From positions 3,720,001 through 3,784,000 of the forward strand of contig NZ_CP009459.1 of the NCBI RefSeq assembly GCF_000758325.1: a stretch of DNA of 64,000 bases, written 5' to 3'. Source of the stretch: Cedecea neteri. GTDB taxonomy: Bacteria; Pseudomonadota; Gammaproteobacteria; Enterobacterales; Enterobacteriaceae. Below, in pieces: positions 37,949-47,078 of this stretch; within the stretch, counting starts at the first letter, position 1, and the number at the start of each line of letters is the position of its first letter. Under the pieces are notes generated by a model. That model did not search any database and was not told the origin of the DNA. It worked only from the letters and a program-made list of their open reading frames with translations. The position numbers were made by a program, and so were the translations under genes.

Positions 37949-37966
37949 TGCCATGAAATCATGGCA
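37949..37966. promoter_or_regulatory. 18-bp palindrome in the yoaE-manX interval
   Basis: TGCCATGA-AA-TCATGGCA has perfect 8-bp arms around a 2-base centre. Its symmetry fits a dimeric repressor site. I do not recognise the binding protein. Confidence 0.4.
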
Positions 37967-37994
37967 ACGTTAAATTACGGATCTTCATCACATA

Positions 37995-38022
37995 AATTAT
38001 TTTTTCACTGTCTAAAATAATT
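37995..38022. promoter_or_regulatory. Mlc/NagC-like operator of manXYZ
   Basis: AATTATTTT (37995-38003) and AAAATAATT (38014-38022) are perfect 9-bp arms ten bases apart. Mlc and NagC sites contain TTATTT and AAATAA arms, and Mlc represses manXYZ in E. coli. It lies 118 bases before manX. Confidence 0.6.
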
Positions 38023-38139
38023 CCGGCAAATGGTTTGTTCTTTCTTGAACGTGTTATCTGAATCGATTCGCTGAAACGATCCCGATACACCACCGCACCC
38101 TTCGAGGGGTGTTGTAATGACAAAAACAGGAGGTAGCAA

Positions 38140-39105
38140 GTGACTATTGCTATTGTCATAGGCACACATGGCTGGGCAGCGGAACAATTGCTGAAGACCG
38201 CCGAAATGCTATTAGGCGAACAAGAGAACGTTGGCTGGATAGATTTCGTCCCGGGTGAAAATGCTGAAACCCTGATCGAGAAATATAACGCTCAGCTGGA
38301 GAAACTGGATACCAGCAAAGGCGTGCTGTTCCTCGTGGATACCTGGGGTGGCAGTCCATTCAATGCGGCAAGCCGTATCGTTGTGGATAAGGAACCTTAC
38401 GAAGTGGTCGCCGGGGTGAATATCCCTATGCTGGTCGAAACCCTGATGTCGCGTGACGACAATCCCACCTTCGACGATCTGGTTGCCCACGCCGTTGAAA
38501 CCGGCCGCGAAGGCGTGAAAGCGCTGAAAGCTAAGCCGATTGAAAAAGCCACACCAGCCCCCGTGGCCGCCGCGCCTAAAGCCGCAGCGCCAGCCAAACC
38601 GATGGGGCCAAATGATTACATGAACATCGGTCTGGCGCGTATTGACGACCGTTTAATTCATGGCCAGGTCGCCACCCGCTGGACGAAAGAAACCAACGTT
38701 ACCCGCATTATCGTCGTCAGTGATGAAGTGGCGGCAGACACCGTTCGCAAAACGCTGCTGACCCAGGTCGCACCGCCGGGCGTTACCGCCCACGTGGTGG
38801 ATGTCGCAAAAATGATCCGCGTTTACAACAACCCCAAATACGCGGGTGAACGCGTCATGCTCCTGTTCACCAACCCAACCGACGTTGAGCGCATTGTTGA
38901 AGGTGGCGTAAAAATCACCTCCGTCAACATCGGCGGCATGGCTTTCCGCCAGGGCAAAACCCAGGTTAACAACGCCATTTCCGTAGATGAGAAAGATATT
39001 GAGGCCTTCAAAAAACTGAATGACCGCGGTATTGAGCTTGAAGCGCGGAAAGTGTCTACCGATCAAAAACTGAAAATGATGGATCTGATCGCGAAAGTTA
39101 AATGA
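38140..39105 (+). CDS. manX: PTS mannose transporter subunit EIIAB
   Basis: ManX is the cytoplasmic phosphotransfer subunit of the mannose PTS. It takes phosphate from HPr on its IIA His and passes it to the IIB His and then to sugar in ManYZ. It has 321 residues. The IIA site is H10 (VIGTHGW). An Ala/Pro linker (about 130-155) leads to the IIB domain, whose active His lies in RIDDRLIHGQVATRW. The start is GTG at 38140 behind AGGAGGTAGCAA. In E. coli the manX mRNA is silenced by the small RNA SgrS during sugar-phosphate stress. Confidence 0.96.
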   Translation: MTIAIVIGTHGWAAEQLLKTAEMLLGEQENVGWIDFVPGENAETLIEKYNAQLEKLDTSKGVLFLVDTWGGSPFNAASRIVVDKEPYEVVAGVNIPMLVETLMSRDDNPTFDDLVAHAVETGREGVKALKAKPIEKATPAPVAAAPKAAAPAKPMGPNDYMNIGLARIDDRLIHGQVATRWTKETNVTRIIVVSDEVAADTVRKTLLTQVAPPGVTAHVVDVAKMIRVYNNPKYAGERVMLLFTNPTDVERIVEGGVKITSVNIGGMAFRQGKTQVNNAISVDEKDIEAFKKLNDRGIELEARKVSTDQKLKMMDLIAKVK

Positions 39106-39168
39106 TTGTCATCACTAATAATATTGCTCAGATTTCACACATAAGTCATCGTCAATAGGAGAAGTACA

Positions 39169-39969
39169 ATGGAGATTACCACTCTTCAGATTGTGCTGGT
39201 GTTTGTCGTAGCCTGTATCGCCGGTATGGAGTCGGTGCTCGATGAATTTCAGTTCCACCGTCCGCTTATCGCCTGTACGTTAATCGGCGCCGTTCTCGGC
39301 GACATGAAAACCGGCATCATCATCGGCGGTACGCTGGAAATGATCGCCCTGGGCTGGATGAATATCGGTGCCGCCGTGGCCCCGGATGCCGCCCTCGCTT
39401 CAATTATCTCGACCATTCTGGTCATCGCCGGACACCAAAGCATCGGCGCCGGTATCGCGCTGGCTATCCCACTGGCTGCTGCGGGCCAGGTGCTGACCAT
39501 TATCGTTCGTACTATTACCGTGGGCTTCCAGCACGCGGCGGATAAGGCGGCCAATAACGGCAACCTGACGGCGCTTTCCTGGATCCACGTCTCGTCCCTG
39601 TTCCTGCAGGCAATGCGTATCGCTATTCCAGCGGTTATCGTCGCCATCTCCGTAGGCACCAGTGAAGTTCAGAACATGCTGAATGCCATTCCTGAAGTGG
39701 TGACCAGCGGCCTGAACATCGCCGGCGGCATGATTGTGGTGGTCGGTTACGCGATGGTCATCAACATGATGCGCGCGGGCTACCTGATGCCGTTCTTCTA
39801 CCTCGGTTTCGTTACCGCAGCGTTCACCAACTTCAACCTGGTGGCACTGGGCGTGATTGGCGCAGTGATGGCCATTCTCTACATTCAGCTCAGCCCGAAA
39901 TATAACCGTAGCGCGGGTGCTCCGGCCCAGGCTGCTGCCGCGAACGATCTTGATAACGAACTGGACTAA
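39169..39969 (+). CDS. manY: PTS mannose transporter subunit EIIC
   Basis: ManY is one of two membrane subunits that form the sugar channel of the mannose PTS. It has 266 residues and several membrane segments, with ACIAGMESVLDEFQFHRPL and GGTLEMIALGWMNIGAAVAP near the N-terminus as in the family. The C-terminal tail is rich in Ala and acidic residues. The ATG follows AGGAGAAGTACA. In some strains the ManYZ complex is the route for phage lambda DNA and the target of class IIa or other bacteriocins. Confidence 0.96.
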   Translation: MEITTLQIVLVFVVACIAGMESVLDEFQFHRPLIACTLIGAVLGDMKTGIIIGGTLEMIALGWMNIGAAVAPDAALASIISTILVIAGHQSIGAGIALAIPLAAAGQVLTIIVRTITVGFQHAADKAANNGNLTALSWIHVSSLFLQAMRIAIPAVIVAISVGTSEVQNMLNAIPEVVTSGLNIAGGMIVVVGYAMVINMMRAGYLMPFFYLGFVTAAFTNFNLVALGVIGAVMAILYIQLSPKYNRSAGAPAQAAAANDLDNELD

Positions 39970-39981
39970 CAGGTGAGCGAA

Positions 39982-40833
39982 ATGGTTGATTCCACTAAAT
40001 TAACGACTGAGAAGAAAATCACCCAGAGTGATATCCGTGGCGTATTCCTGCGTTCTAACCTGTTCCAGGGCTCATGGAACTTCGAACGTATGCAGGCGTT
40101 AGGCTTCTGCTTCTGTATGGTGCCGGTTATCAAACGCCTGTACCCGGAGAACAACGATGCCCGTCGCCAGGCTATCAAGCGCCATCTGGAATTCTTTAAC
40201 ACCCACCCTTACGTTGCCGCCCCGGTACTTGGCGTAACGCTGGCGATGGAAGAACAACGTGCTAACGGCGCTGAAATTGATGACGGTGCGATTAACGGCA
40301 TCAAAGTTGGCCTGATGGGGCCGCTGGCCGGCGTAGGCGACCCTATCTTCTGGGGTACCGTCCGCCCGGTCTTTGCGGCTCTGGGTGCCGGTATCGCCAT
40401 GAGCGGGAGCCTGCTTGGCCCGCTTCTGTTCTTTATTCTGTTCAACGCAGTGCGCCTCCTGACCCGCTACTATGGCGTGGCCTACGGCTACCGTAAAGGC
40501 GTCGATATCGTTAAGGATATGGGCGGCGGCTTCCTGCAGAAACTGACGGAAGGGGCGTCTATTCTCGGCCTCTTTGTCATGGGGGCGTTAGTTAACAAGT
40601 GGACGCACGTTAACATCCCGCTGGTGGTGTCAAAGATTACCGACCAGACCGGGGCCGTTAAAGTGACCACCGTGCAAACGATCCTTGACCAGCTGATGCC
40701 GGGTCTCGTGCCGTTGCTGCTGACATTTGCCTGTATGTGGCTGCTACGCAAAAAAGTCAACGCGCTGTGGATCATTATGGGCTTCTTCGTGATCGGGATT
40801 GTGGGTTACGCTATTGGCCTGCTGGGTCTGTAA
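39982..40833 (+). CDS. manZ: PTS mannose transporter subunit EIID
   Basis: ManZ is the second membrane subunit of the mannose PTS. I took the ATG at 39982, six bases after AGGTGAG, giving 283 residues as in E. coli; a GTG three codons earlier (39973) is the alternative. Typical segments are VFLRSNLFQGSWNFERMQ, VGLMGPLAGVGDPIFWGTVR and KLTEGASILGLFVMGALV. It is the last gene of manXYZ, before a strong terminator. Confidence 0.95.
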   Translation: MVDSTKLTTEKKITQSDIRGVFLRSNLFQGSWNFERMQALGFCFCMVPVIKRLYPENNDARRQAIKRHLEFFNTHPYVAAPVLGVTLAMEEQRANGAEIDDGAINGIKVGLMGPLAGVGDPIFWGTVRPVFAALGAGIAMSGSLLGPLLFFILFNAVRLLTRYYGVAYGYRKGVDIVKDMGGGFLQKLTEGASILGLFVMGALVNKWTHVNIPLVVSKITDQTGAVKVTTVQTILDQLMPGLVPLLLTFACMWLLRKKVNALWIIMGFFVIGIVGYAIGLLGL

Positions 40834-40845
40834 TTTGTTCTGACA

Positions 40846-40874
40846 AACGGGGGCATTAGCCCCCGTTTTTTTAT
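40846..40874 (+). terminator. terminator after manXYZ
   Basis: AACGGGGGC, loop ATTA, GCCCCCGTT is followed by six more T residues, 12 bases after the manZ stop. Confidence 0.9.
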
Positions 40875-40891
40875 CTCTAAGGGGAGGTTTC

Positions 40892-41350
40892 ATGACGTTA
40901 ACGGATGTCGTGCTGGTTGTGTTTATCGCGTTGCTGCTGGCTTTTGCCGTTTACGATGAGTTTGTGATGGACAAGCTGAAGGGCAACACCTTGCTCAAAA
41001 TCCCCCTGCTGCGCCGCAATCGCGTGGACAGCGCCATCTTTGTCTTTCTCGTCGGCATTCTGATCTATAACAACGTGACCTCGCACGGGACCCCGCTAAC
41101 CACATGGTTATTATCTGCTCTGGCGCTAATGGCCATTTATCTTTCCTGGTTCAGACAGCCGAAGATCATCTTCAAAAGCCATGGTTTTTTCTTCGCCAAT
41201 GTTTGGGTGGAATATAACCGCATTAAAGAAATGAATTTATCGGAAGATGGTGTGCTGGTGATGCAATTAGAACAGCGGCGCTTATTGATCCGCGTAAAGA
41301 ATATTGATGACCTCGAAAAAATCTACAAACTAATGGTTTCAACTCAGTAA
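40892..41350 (+). CDS. yobD: DUF986 membrane protein YobD
   Basis: This 152-residue inner-membrane protein of UPF0266/DUF986 has three predicted membrane helices (about 4-22, 45-63, 68-86) and a cytoplasmic C-terminal part ([40 protein letters not shown]) that resembles a PH-like fold in outline only. Its length equals that of E. coli YobD. Function is unknown. It starts after AGGGGAGGTTTC, downstream of the manXYZ terminator. Confidence 0.9.
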   Translation: MTLTDVVLVVFIALLLAFAVYDEFVMDKLKGNTLLKIPLLRRNRVDSAIFVFLVGILIYNNVTSHGTPLTTWLLSALALMAIYLSWFRQPKIIFKSHGFFFANVWVEYNRIKEMNLSEDGVLVMQLEQRRLLIRVKNIDDLEKIYKLMVSTQ

Positions 41351-41355
41351 GTTAC

Positions 41356-41377
41356 AATTATAGCAAAGTCTATATTT
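41356..41377. promoter_or_regulatory. MntR box 1 upstream of mntP
   Basis: TATAGCAAAGTCTATATTT contains the ATAGCAAAG-CTAT core of E. coli MntR sites. It starts six bases after the yobD stop. MntR with manganese activates mntP in E. coli. Confidence 0.65.
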
Positions 41378-41398
41378 GTGGGTTATTTTTCACCACCT

Positions 41399-41420
41399 GA
41401 AACATAGCCTTTGCTATTTC
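41399..41420. promoter_or_regulatory. MntR box 2 upstream of mntP
   Basis: AAACATAGCCTTTGCTATTTC is a near-palindromic MntR site (the ideal right arm would be GCTATGTTT). Its centre is about 43 bases, four helical turns, from box 1. Confidence 0.75.
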
Positions 41421-41544
41421 ATAAGATTTATACGGCTTTATTTTAACCTTTTCATTTCATACCCAGTTAAAATGCTAATCGTTATCAATAAACAAGCAGA
41501 AAAATAGAATTCAAAGATTGTTTTAATTTAAAAAAATATGTTAA

Positions 41545-41695
41545 GGTTGCGCCCGTCGTTGGGGAGTAGCCGATTTCTGCCACAGGCAGAAATGTACATG
41601 TCAACATACTCGTTATATCCGTTCCTGAGATTAACGTGGCATGTACGCCTCAGAGTTCTGAGTAGGCGAGACCATAGGCACGCGCCATCGTAAAG
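41545..41695 (+). promoter_or_regulatory. yybP-ykoY manganese riboswitch
   Basis: The leader contains GGGGAGTAGCC, a strong P2-like hairpin (ATTTCTGCC with GGCAGAAAT), then GTCAACATACTCG, the conserved sequence blocks of yybP-ykoY RNAs; GGCGAGACC lies further 3'. In E. coli the same element controls mntP, switching expression on when Mn2+ binds. The 393-base gap 41351-41743 thus holds two MntR boxes, a promoter and this RNA. Confidence 0.9.
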
Positions 41696-41743
41696 TTGGG
41701 GATGGTTTGCGTGTATATGGATATTCCCAACTGAGGCGTAACG

Positions 41744-42316
41744 ATGAATCTCTCCGCAACTATCCTGCTTGCTTTTGGCATGTCCATGGACGCTTTCGCC
41801 GCTTCTATCGGCAAAGGCGCCACCCTGCACAAACCTAAATTCTCAGAAGCACTCCGTACCGGTTTGATCTTTGGCGTCATTGAAGCCATTACTCCGCTTA
41901 TCGGCTGGGGCCTTGGCCTGTTGGCTAGCAAGGTTGTGCTGGAATGGAACCATTGGGTGGCTTTTGTTCTGCTGGTGTTCCTCGGCGGGCGTATGGTGCT
42001 GGAAGGCTTCCGCGGGGCGGCTCAGGAAGATGCGCCTAAAATTCATCGCCACGGCTTTTGGCTGCTGGTGACCACAGCGATCGCCACCAGTCTGGATGCA
42101 ATGGCCGTGGGCGTAGGGCTTGCCTTCCTGCAGGTCAATATTATTCAGACTGCGTTAGCCATCGGCTGCGCTACCGCGATCATGTCCACGCTGGGGATGA
42201 TGGTAGGCCGCTTTATAGGACCTATGTTAGGCAAACGCGCCGAGATCCTCGGCGGTATCGTGCTGATAGGCATCGGCTGCCAGATCATGTACAGCCACTT
42301 CGCCCCATTTAACTGA
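41744..42316 (+). CDS. mntP: manganese exporter MntP
   Basis: MntP is an inner-membrane Mn2+ efflux pump. It has 190 residues (E. coli 188) and six membrane helices in two related halves. Acidic residues in the membrane, [14 protein letters not shown] and [14 protein letters not shown], form the repeated family signature. The ATG follows GAGGCGTAACG. It stops one base before the convergent rlmA end. Control appears to be double, through MntR and the Mn riboswitch. Confidence 0.95.
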   Translation: MNLSATILLAFGMSMDAFAASIGKGATLHKPKFSEALRTGLIFGVIEAITPLIGWGLGLLASKVVLEWNHWVAFVLLVFLGGRMVLEGFRGAAQEDAPKIHRHGFWLLVTTAIATSLDAMAVGVGLAFLQVNIIQTALAIGCATAIMSTLGMMVGRFIGPMLGKRAEILGGIVLIGIGCQIMYSHFAPFN

Positions 42317-43120
42317 TCAATCGCGCTGCCAGACCCGCACCACAAAGTCAGTTTCACAGCTAAACGCCGTTTCTGTTTTCAGCGCGTCCCAGACTTCAGG
42401 GCGCGCACGCCAGGCGAACGGCGTCATTTGCAGCAGAGCGGCAGCCTCATCCCCGCGCAGGGTCATCATCCAGCCAGGCTGGAGCGTCTGTTGCAGCGTA
42501 AAGCCAGGCATGGCTTCAACCTCTTCACTGTGCAAGACAATATCCTGATAAATCAGCCCTTTTAGCTGCATCAAATGGCGTGGGCCAGGCGTGGCAGTCA
42601 CCACTACGCCGCCTCGCTTCACGACCCGCGCAAGCTCTTCGCCCTTACAGGGGGCAAAAATGCGCACAATCGAGTCCATACTCTCGTCGGCAAACGGCAG
42701 GCGGTGGCTGGATGCTACGCAAAATTTAACTTCACGGTAGCGTTTAGCCGCGTAGCGAATCGCAACTTTTGAAACGTCCAGTCCCCAGGTTTCACCCCCG
42801 TTATCTGCCGCAACCGCCGCAAACCCCGCCGTGTAATACCCTTCCCCACAGCCAATATCCAATAGTGCCGAGGGCGCTATCTCTTTTAACAGCTGGCAAA
42901 GGGTATCGCGTAGAGGCTGATAATGTCCGGCATCAAGGAATGCCCGCCGAGCCTGCATCATTTCCGCGCTGTCACCCGGATCTTTCGAACGTTTATGCTG
43001 AACGGGCAGCAAATTAACGTAGCCTTCTTTGGCAATATCAAATTGATGACCCTGAGGGCAACGATAGCTGTTCGCGCTGGCGCTAAGCACGGAATGGCAG
43101 AGTGGGCAAAGCCAGGACAT
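42317..43120 (-). CDS. rlmA: 23S rRNA (guanine745-N1)-methyltransferase
   Basis: RlmA methylates G745 of helix 35 in 23S rRNA using S-adenosylmethionine. The start at 43120 follows CGGAG at six bases and gives 267 residues (E. coli 269). The N-terminal zinc site is C5-C8 (CPLC) and CPQGH. The SAM-binding motif I is [15 protein letters not shown], with [16 protein letters not shown] after it. The frame extends 25 codons upstream but overlaps a terminator there. It abuts mntP tail to tail. Confidence 0.95.
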   Translation of the reverse strand: MSWLCPLCHSVLSASANSYRCPQGHQFDIAKEGYVNLLPVQHKRSKDPGDSAEMMQARRAFLDAGHYQPLRDTLCQLLKEIAPSALLDIGCGEGYYTAGFAAVAADNGGETWGLDVSKVAIRYAAKRYREVKFCVASSHRLPFADESMDSIVRIFAPCKGEELARVVKRGGVVVTATPGPRHLMQLKGLIYQDIVLHSEEVEAMPGFTLQQTLQPGWMMTLRGDEAAALLQMTPFAWRARPEVWDALKTETAFSCETDFVVRVWQRD

Positions 43121-43136
43121 AGAAAACTCCGGAAAC

Positions 43137-43168
43137 AACAAAGGGCGCAAGTTTAGCGCCCCTTTTGC
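43137..43168 (-). terminator. terminator after the PBP3 paralogue
   Basis: On the minus strand, AAAGGGGCGC, loop TAAACTT, GCGCCCTTTG forms a stable stem between the stop at 43176 and the rlmA start at 43120. Confidence 0.65.
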
Positions 43169-43175
43169 CAAACCG

Positions 43176-44921
43176 CTACATGGCGGCGCGGTCATTCTCC
43201 ATTTTGTTCAGCACCATCATGCTGTTGTCGCCGGCGGGCAACCCGTCCGGCTCAATATTTTCCAGACGTAAAACATCACCCATGATTTGGCTGAAAACAG
43301 GGGCAGAAACCGCACCGCCGTAATACTTCCCGTTGGAAGGATCGTTAATCACCACCACCAGCGCATAGCGAGGATTACTGGCCGGCGCCACGCCAGCCGT
43401 GTAGGCAATGTACTGATCTATATATTTGCCATCGGGCCCGATTTTTTTGGCTGTACCGGTTTTTACCGCCACGCGGTAACCATGAACTGCTGCCTTAACA
43501 CCCCCGCCGCCGGGCAACGCCACGCTCTCCATCATATGTTCCACTTCATGCACGATTTCTTCCGGCATCACCCTTGTCCCTTCCACCGGCGGATCAACGC
43601 GGGTAATGGACAGCGGACGTGAAATACCAAAGCTACCAATCGTGGCGTAAACATGAGCCAACTGTAGCGGGGTCACCATCAGGCCATAGCCAAATGCGAA
43701 AGTGGCTCGATCCAGTTCTCCCCAGCGCTGGCGCACCGGTAACAGGCCTCGGCTTTCACCCGTCAGGCCGATTGCGGTGGGGACACCAAAGCCAAACTTA
43801 TGATAAGTGTCCCAAATATTCTGAATCGGCATCGCCAGTGAAAGACGGGACACACCGGTATCGCTCGATTTTTGCAGCACCCCGGTCAGAGTAAGCTGCG
43901 GATAGTACCCAACGTCACGGATGTGGTGCCCGTCCAGTGTAAATGGATGAGTATCTATCACGCTGTCAGGCCGGACAATTCCCTGCTGCAGCGCGGTCAT
44001 TACCACCATCGGTTTTACCGTCGAACCGGGTTCGAAGGTGTCGCTTATTGCACGATTACGGAAATCGTCGAGCTTTGCGTCATCACGGTTGTTCGGATTA
44101 AAAGTCGGGTAATTAGCCATCGCCAGCACTTCACCGGTCTGCACATCAATGACCACCGCGGCGCCTGACTCTGCTTTGTTCCAGGACACGGCGTTGCTGA
44201 GCGCATCTTCAGTCACAGTTTGCAGCCGTTCATCGATGCTGAGCTGGATATTATGCGCGGGGCTGGCGGGGTTCTCAGTAATATTCTCTACGACATGGCC
44301 GTAACGGTCTTTACGTACCAGACGCTCACCTTCTTTACCGGTGAGCTGCTGGTTAAAGCTTTTCTCGATCCCTTCTATGCCCTGATCGTCAATATTGGTG
44401 AATCCGATCAGGTTTGCTCCAACCCGGCCCGCCGGATAAAAGCGGCGAGATTCATCGCGTAGAGCAATACCAGGGATATTGAGTTTGTCGATGTATTGTG
44501 CCTGTTGGGGATCCAGTTGGCGCGCCAGGTAGATAAAACGGCCGCGTTCGTTGCTGTGAATGCGTGCGGCAATCTCGCTCAAAGGGACGTGCAGCGCAGA
44601 GGCCAGCGCCTGCCAGCGGCTGTTAACCAGTACGCCGCCCTTCTCCATGACCGTTTTCGGATCGGCCCATACAGCCTCGACCGGCACACTGACCGCCAGC
44701 GGTTTCCCGTTGCGATCTTCGATCATCCCACGGGGCACCTCAATCGGCTCCTCGCGCAGAGAACGCATATCCTCCTGCTTAACCAGGTTATCCGGCGAGA
44801 TAATTTGTAGCCAGGCAATACGTCCTAGCAGGAATACCAAACTCCCGGTGATGGCCACACACAGAAGCCCAAAACGCCACTGGATAAAATTACCGGTTAA
44901 TACGGGGACACCCTTCTTCAC
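43176..44921 (-). CDS. second PBP3-type division transpeptidase (PBP3-SAL-like)
   Basis: This class B penicillin-binding protein of 581 residues is paralogous to FtsI. One membrane anchor lies at about 16-36; the pedestal domain (50-240) contains [17 protein letters not shown]. The transpeptidase domain has FEPGSTVK (S300 nucleophile, K303) and VKTGTAKK (K487-T488-G489). The middle motif, SSN in FtsI, reads S352-S353-D354. Its location beside rlmA is that of Salmonella PBP3-SAL (STM1836), a septal enzyme working at acidic pH inside host cells; orthology is inferred from position and family. E. coli K-12 lacks it. Confidence 0.88.
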   Translation of the reverse strand: MKKGVPVLTGNFIQWRFGLLCVAITGSLVFLLGRIAWLQIISPDNLVKQEDMRSLREEPIEVPRGMIEDRNGKPLAVSVPVEAVWADPKTVMEKGGVLVNSRWQALASALHVPLSEIAARIHSNERGRFIYLARQLDPQQAQYIDKLNIPGIALRDESRRFYPAGRVGANLIGFTNIDDQGIEGIEKSFNQQLTGKEGERLVRKDRYGHVVENITENPASPAHNIQLSIDERLQTVTEDALSNAVSWNKAESGAAVVIDVQTGEVLAMANYPTFNPNNRDDAKLDDFRNRAISDTFEPGSTVKPMVVMTALQQGIVRPDSVIDTHPFTLDGHHIRDVGYYPQLTLTGVLQKSSDTGVSRLSLAMPIQNIWDTYHKFGFGVPTAIGLTGESRGLLPVRQRWGELDRATFAFGYGLMVTPLQLAHVYATIGSFGISRPLSITRVDPPVEGTRVMPEEIVHEVEHMMESVALPGGGGVKAAVHGYRVAVKTGTAKKIGPDGKYIDQYIAYTAGVAPASNPRYALVVVINDPSNGKYYGGAVSAPVFSQIMGDVLRLENIEPDGLPAGDNSMMVLNKMENDRAAM

Positions 44922-45075
44922 AACTATTCCTTGCTCAGCCTAAGCGATTGAAAGATTTAACCAGATCTCAGGCATTTTGCCGGGAGAACAGTGCTAAAAC
45001 CTTCGCAGCTTTGCAACAAGAGGCAACAAATGATTCAATTTGTTAACGGCTTGAAAAACAGTAGATTAGCAACAG

Positions 45076-45109
45076 AAATGAAAAAGCCCCGTCGAAACGG
45101 GGCTTTTAT
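45076..45109. terminator. bidirectional terminator near cspC
   Basis: AAAAGCCCCG, loop TCGAAA, CGGGGCTTTT with A/T runs on both sides, between the divergent upstream region of the PBP3 gene and the cspC 3' end. Confidence 0.85.
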
Positions 45110-45152
45110 CTCAATTCGGCGTTATTCGCGCCTGAGCTCTAATCCAGAAGAA

Positions 45153-45362
45153 TTAGATGGCAGTCACGTTAACTGCAGCAGGGCCTTTCTGGCCGTCCTG
45201 GATTTCGAATTCAACGTTCTGGCCTTCAGCCAGAGTTTTGAAGCCGTTACCCTGGATTGCAGAGAAGTGTACGAATACATCTTTGCTGCCGTCTGCTGGA
45301 GTAATGAAACCAAAACCTTTAGACTCGTTGAACCACTTAACTTGACCTTTAATCTTTGCCAT
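45153..45362 (-). CDS. cspC: cold-shock-like RNA chaperone CspC
   Basis: CspC binds single-stranded RNA and affects the stability of stress mRNAs, including rpoS, in E. coli. It has 69 residues. RNP1 is KGFGFITP and RNP2 is VFVHFSAI, both intact. It lies 12 bases after yobF and behind AAGGAAT, so the two are co-transcribed as in E. coli. The gene is nearly identical to E. coli cspC in protein sequence. Confidence 0.97.
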
Positions 45363-45374
45363 TTTGCAAATTCC

Positions 45375-45518
45375 TTAGATTGTATTCTTCGCCCGCAGGC
45401 ATAACTTAGATAAAACAGAGACATTACTGCATGAGGCACTAATATAAGGCTCGGCAGAGAAGCGGTATTCAACGACAACGTGTTTACTCAGGTCTTCTTT
45501 ACTGAAAATGCCACACAT
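45375..45518 (-). CDS. yobF: small stress protein YobF
   Basis: YobF is a 47-residue protein encoded upstream of cspC. In E. coli it accumulates on heat and other stress. I took the ATG at 45518, giving [20 protein letters not shown] as in E. coli; the open frame extends 25 codons upstream into the leader. The protein has three cysteines. Function is unknown. Confidence 0.9.
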   Translation of the reverse strand: MCGIFSKEDLSKHVVVEYRFSAEPYISASCSNVSVLSKLCLRAKNTI

Positions 45519-45628
45519 AAACAGAACTGTACCTCGTTTAACCCAACGTGTTATCACACACAACGTAAACAATGGCAAGCCATTTTTAAGCATGTGTCGA
45601 TCTGCCGCACAGATTCAGAAAATTACAC

Positions 45629-45649
45629 GATTACTTTGAGAAAGTAATC
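45629..45649. repeat. perfect 9-bp dyad upstream of yobF-cspC
   Basis: GATTACTTT, GAG, AAAGTAATC is a perfect inverted repeat about 110 bases before yobF. The 542-base gap 45519-46060 holds this dyad and presumably the yobF promoter and long leader; I see no gene in it. Confidence 0.4.
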
Positions 45650-46060
45650 CGCGCTTTTTGATATATATTTTCACTACACAAAATTGTCGCAACAGATTGT
45701 GTTTTAACAACATTCCGACAACTTCTGAACCTTAGCGTAAAGTGTACTTTTCGTCCAGACATGCGAACAATAAAATCCTTTTTTAAGGATATATCTTTAT
45801 GATTTTTTATGCATACCTATGCACAAATCAACCTAAAGCCAGTCATCGCGATTGATACCCGAACTTCATCCCTATATTTTTTACGCCCACTGAATAAAGC
45901 CTGTACAACAGACCACGTATTTTGCACCAAAATAATGAAAGTTTAATGACAGATTGCCCCAGGATAAGGCAATAAAAACGTTTCGATGGAATTTAAGGCG
46001 TGATTATCAGGCGTTAATTTAGCCAAATAGAAATAAAGCTCTCTGCACGGGCAATAATAA

Positions 46061-47062
46061 TTAATTCTTATTTTTTGTTAAGGGCAAACTTTGACCAATA
46101 CGCAACGGCGAAAACAGTTCATCGTTTTCCCCTTTCTCACGCAGAGCCGCCAGCAATTCCTGCGGCGGTTTATCGAGAGACTCATCGGCCAGCTCAAATA
46201 CGCCCCAGTGGATAGGAATTATCCTGGGTTTGCCGATTGCCTGCCATAAGGCCACTGCCTGCTGAGGATCCATATGATGATCGCCCATAAACCAGCGAGG
46301 CTCATAGGCTCCGATCGGCAATGCAGCCATATCAAATGGACCCAACCGTTTCGCGATCTCCGCCAGAGACGGGGTATAACCCGAATCACCGCTAAACCAG
46401 AAGCGTAAATTCCCCTGCTCCACAACCCAGCCGCACCAAAGCGAACGGTTACGATCCCAAAACGTTCGCATACTCCAGTGCCGGGCAGGTACGGCGGTGA
46501 AAACCATGCCGCACCAGTTAAAGCTTTGCCACCAGTCCAGCTCTGTTACCTGCTCAATACCGCGCTGGCTGAACCATGCTTTCAGGCCCAGGGGCACAAA
46601 AAAATGCACGTCGGGAAAACGCTTGATCAAACGACGGACAGTTTTTTTGTCCAGATGGTCGTAGTGGTTATGGGAGATGAGTACCGCATCAAGTCGAGGC
46701 AGTTGGTTAAGGTCGAGCGGGACTTCGGTTCGCCGGGCGGGACCCGCAAAAGAAACCGGGGATGCACGACGGGAAAATACAGGGTCGGTCAGCAAAAAAT
46801 AGCCACTAAGCCGCAATAACAGGCTGGCATGTCCCAGCCACCATACGCGGTCATCGCTGCCGCTCAGATCGGCCTGCTGCCACCAGCGCTCAATAAACGC
46901 GGAATAACCTTCGCCGGGAGGATGCGGCAGCTTCTGCGCTTTGCGCTCCTGCCGCCACTTTTGGACGTCACCAGGCTGCCGTACCGCAGGCTCGATATTG
47001 CGAAACCCATCGGGCAAATGGTGGGATAACTGCGGATTGTACCAGGGGTTTTTCCAGCTCAT
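46061..47062 (-). CDS. metallo-beta-lactamase-fold hydrolase (NAPE-PLD-like)
   Basis: This 333-residue MBL-fold protein has the zinc motif ISHNHYDHLD (HxHxDH), an upstream WWLGHASLLLRLSGY strand pair typical of the NAPE-PLD/UlaG branch, WFSGDSGYTPSL (bridging Asp), and PIHWGVFELADESLD for the last ligand. Substrate is unknown; relatives include phospholipase D-like and lactonase enzymes. It follows yebO by 16 bases behind GGAGG, so it is co-transcribed. E. coli K-12 lacks it between yobF and yebO. Confidence 0.85.
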   Translation of the reverse strand: MSWKNPWYNPQLSHHLPDGFRNIEPAVRQPGDVQKWRQERKAQKLPHPPGEGYSAFIERWWQQADLSGSDDRVWWLGHASLLLRLSGYFLLTDPVFSRRASPVSFAGPARRTEVPLDLNQLPRLDAVLISHNHYDHLDKKTVRRLIKRFPDVHFFVPLGLKAWFSQRGIEQVTELDWWQSFNWCGMVFTAVPARHWSMRTFWDRNRSLWCGWVVEQGNLRFWFSGDSGYTPSLAEIAKRLGPFDMAALPIGAYEPRWFMGDHHMDPQQAVALWQAIGKPRIIPIHWGVFELADESLDKPPQELLAALREKGENDELFSPLRIGQSLPLTKNKN

Positions 47063-47078
47063 CCCACCTCCAGCCAGA

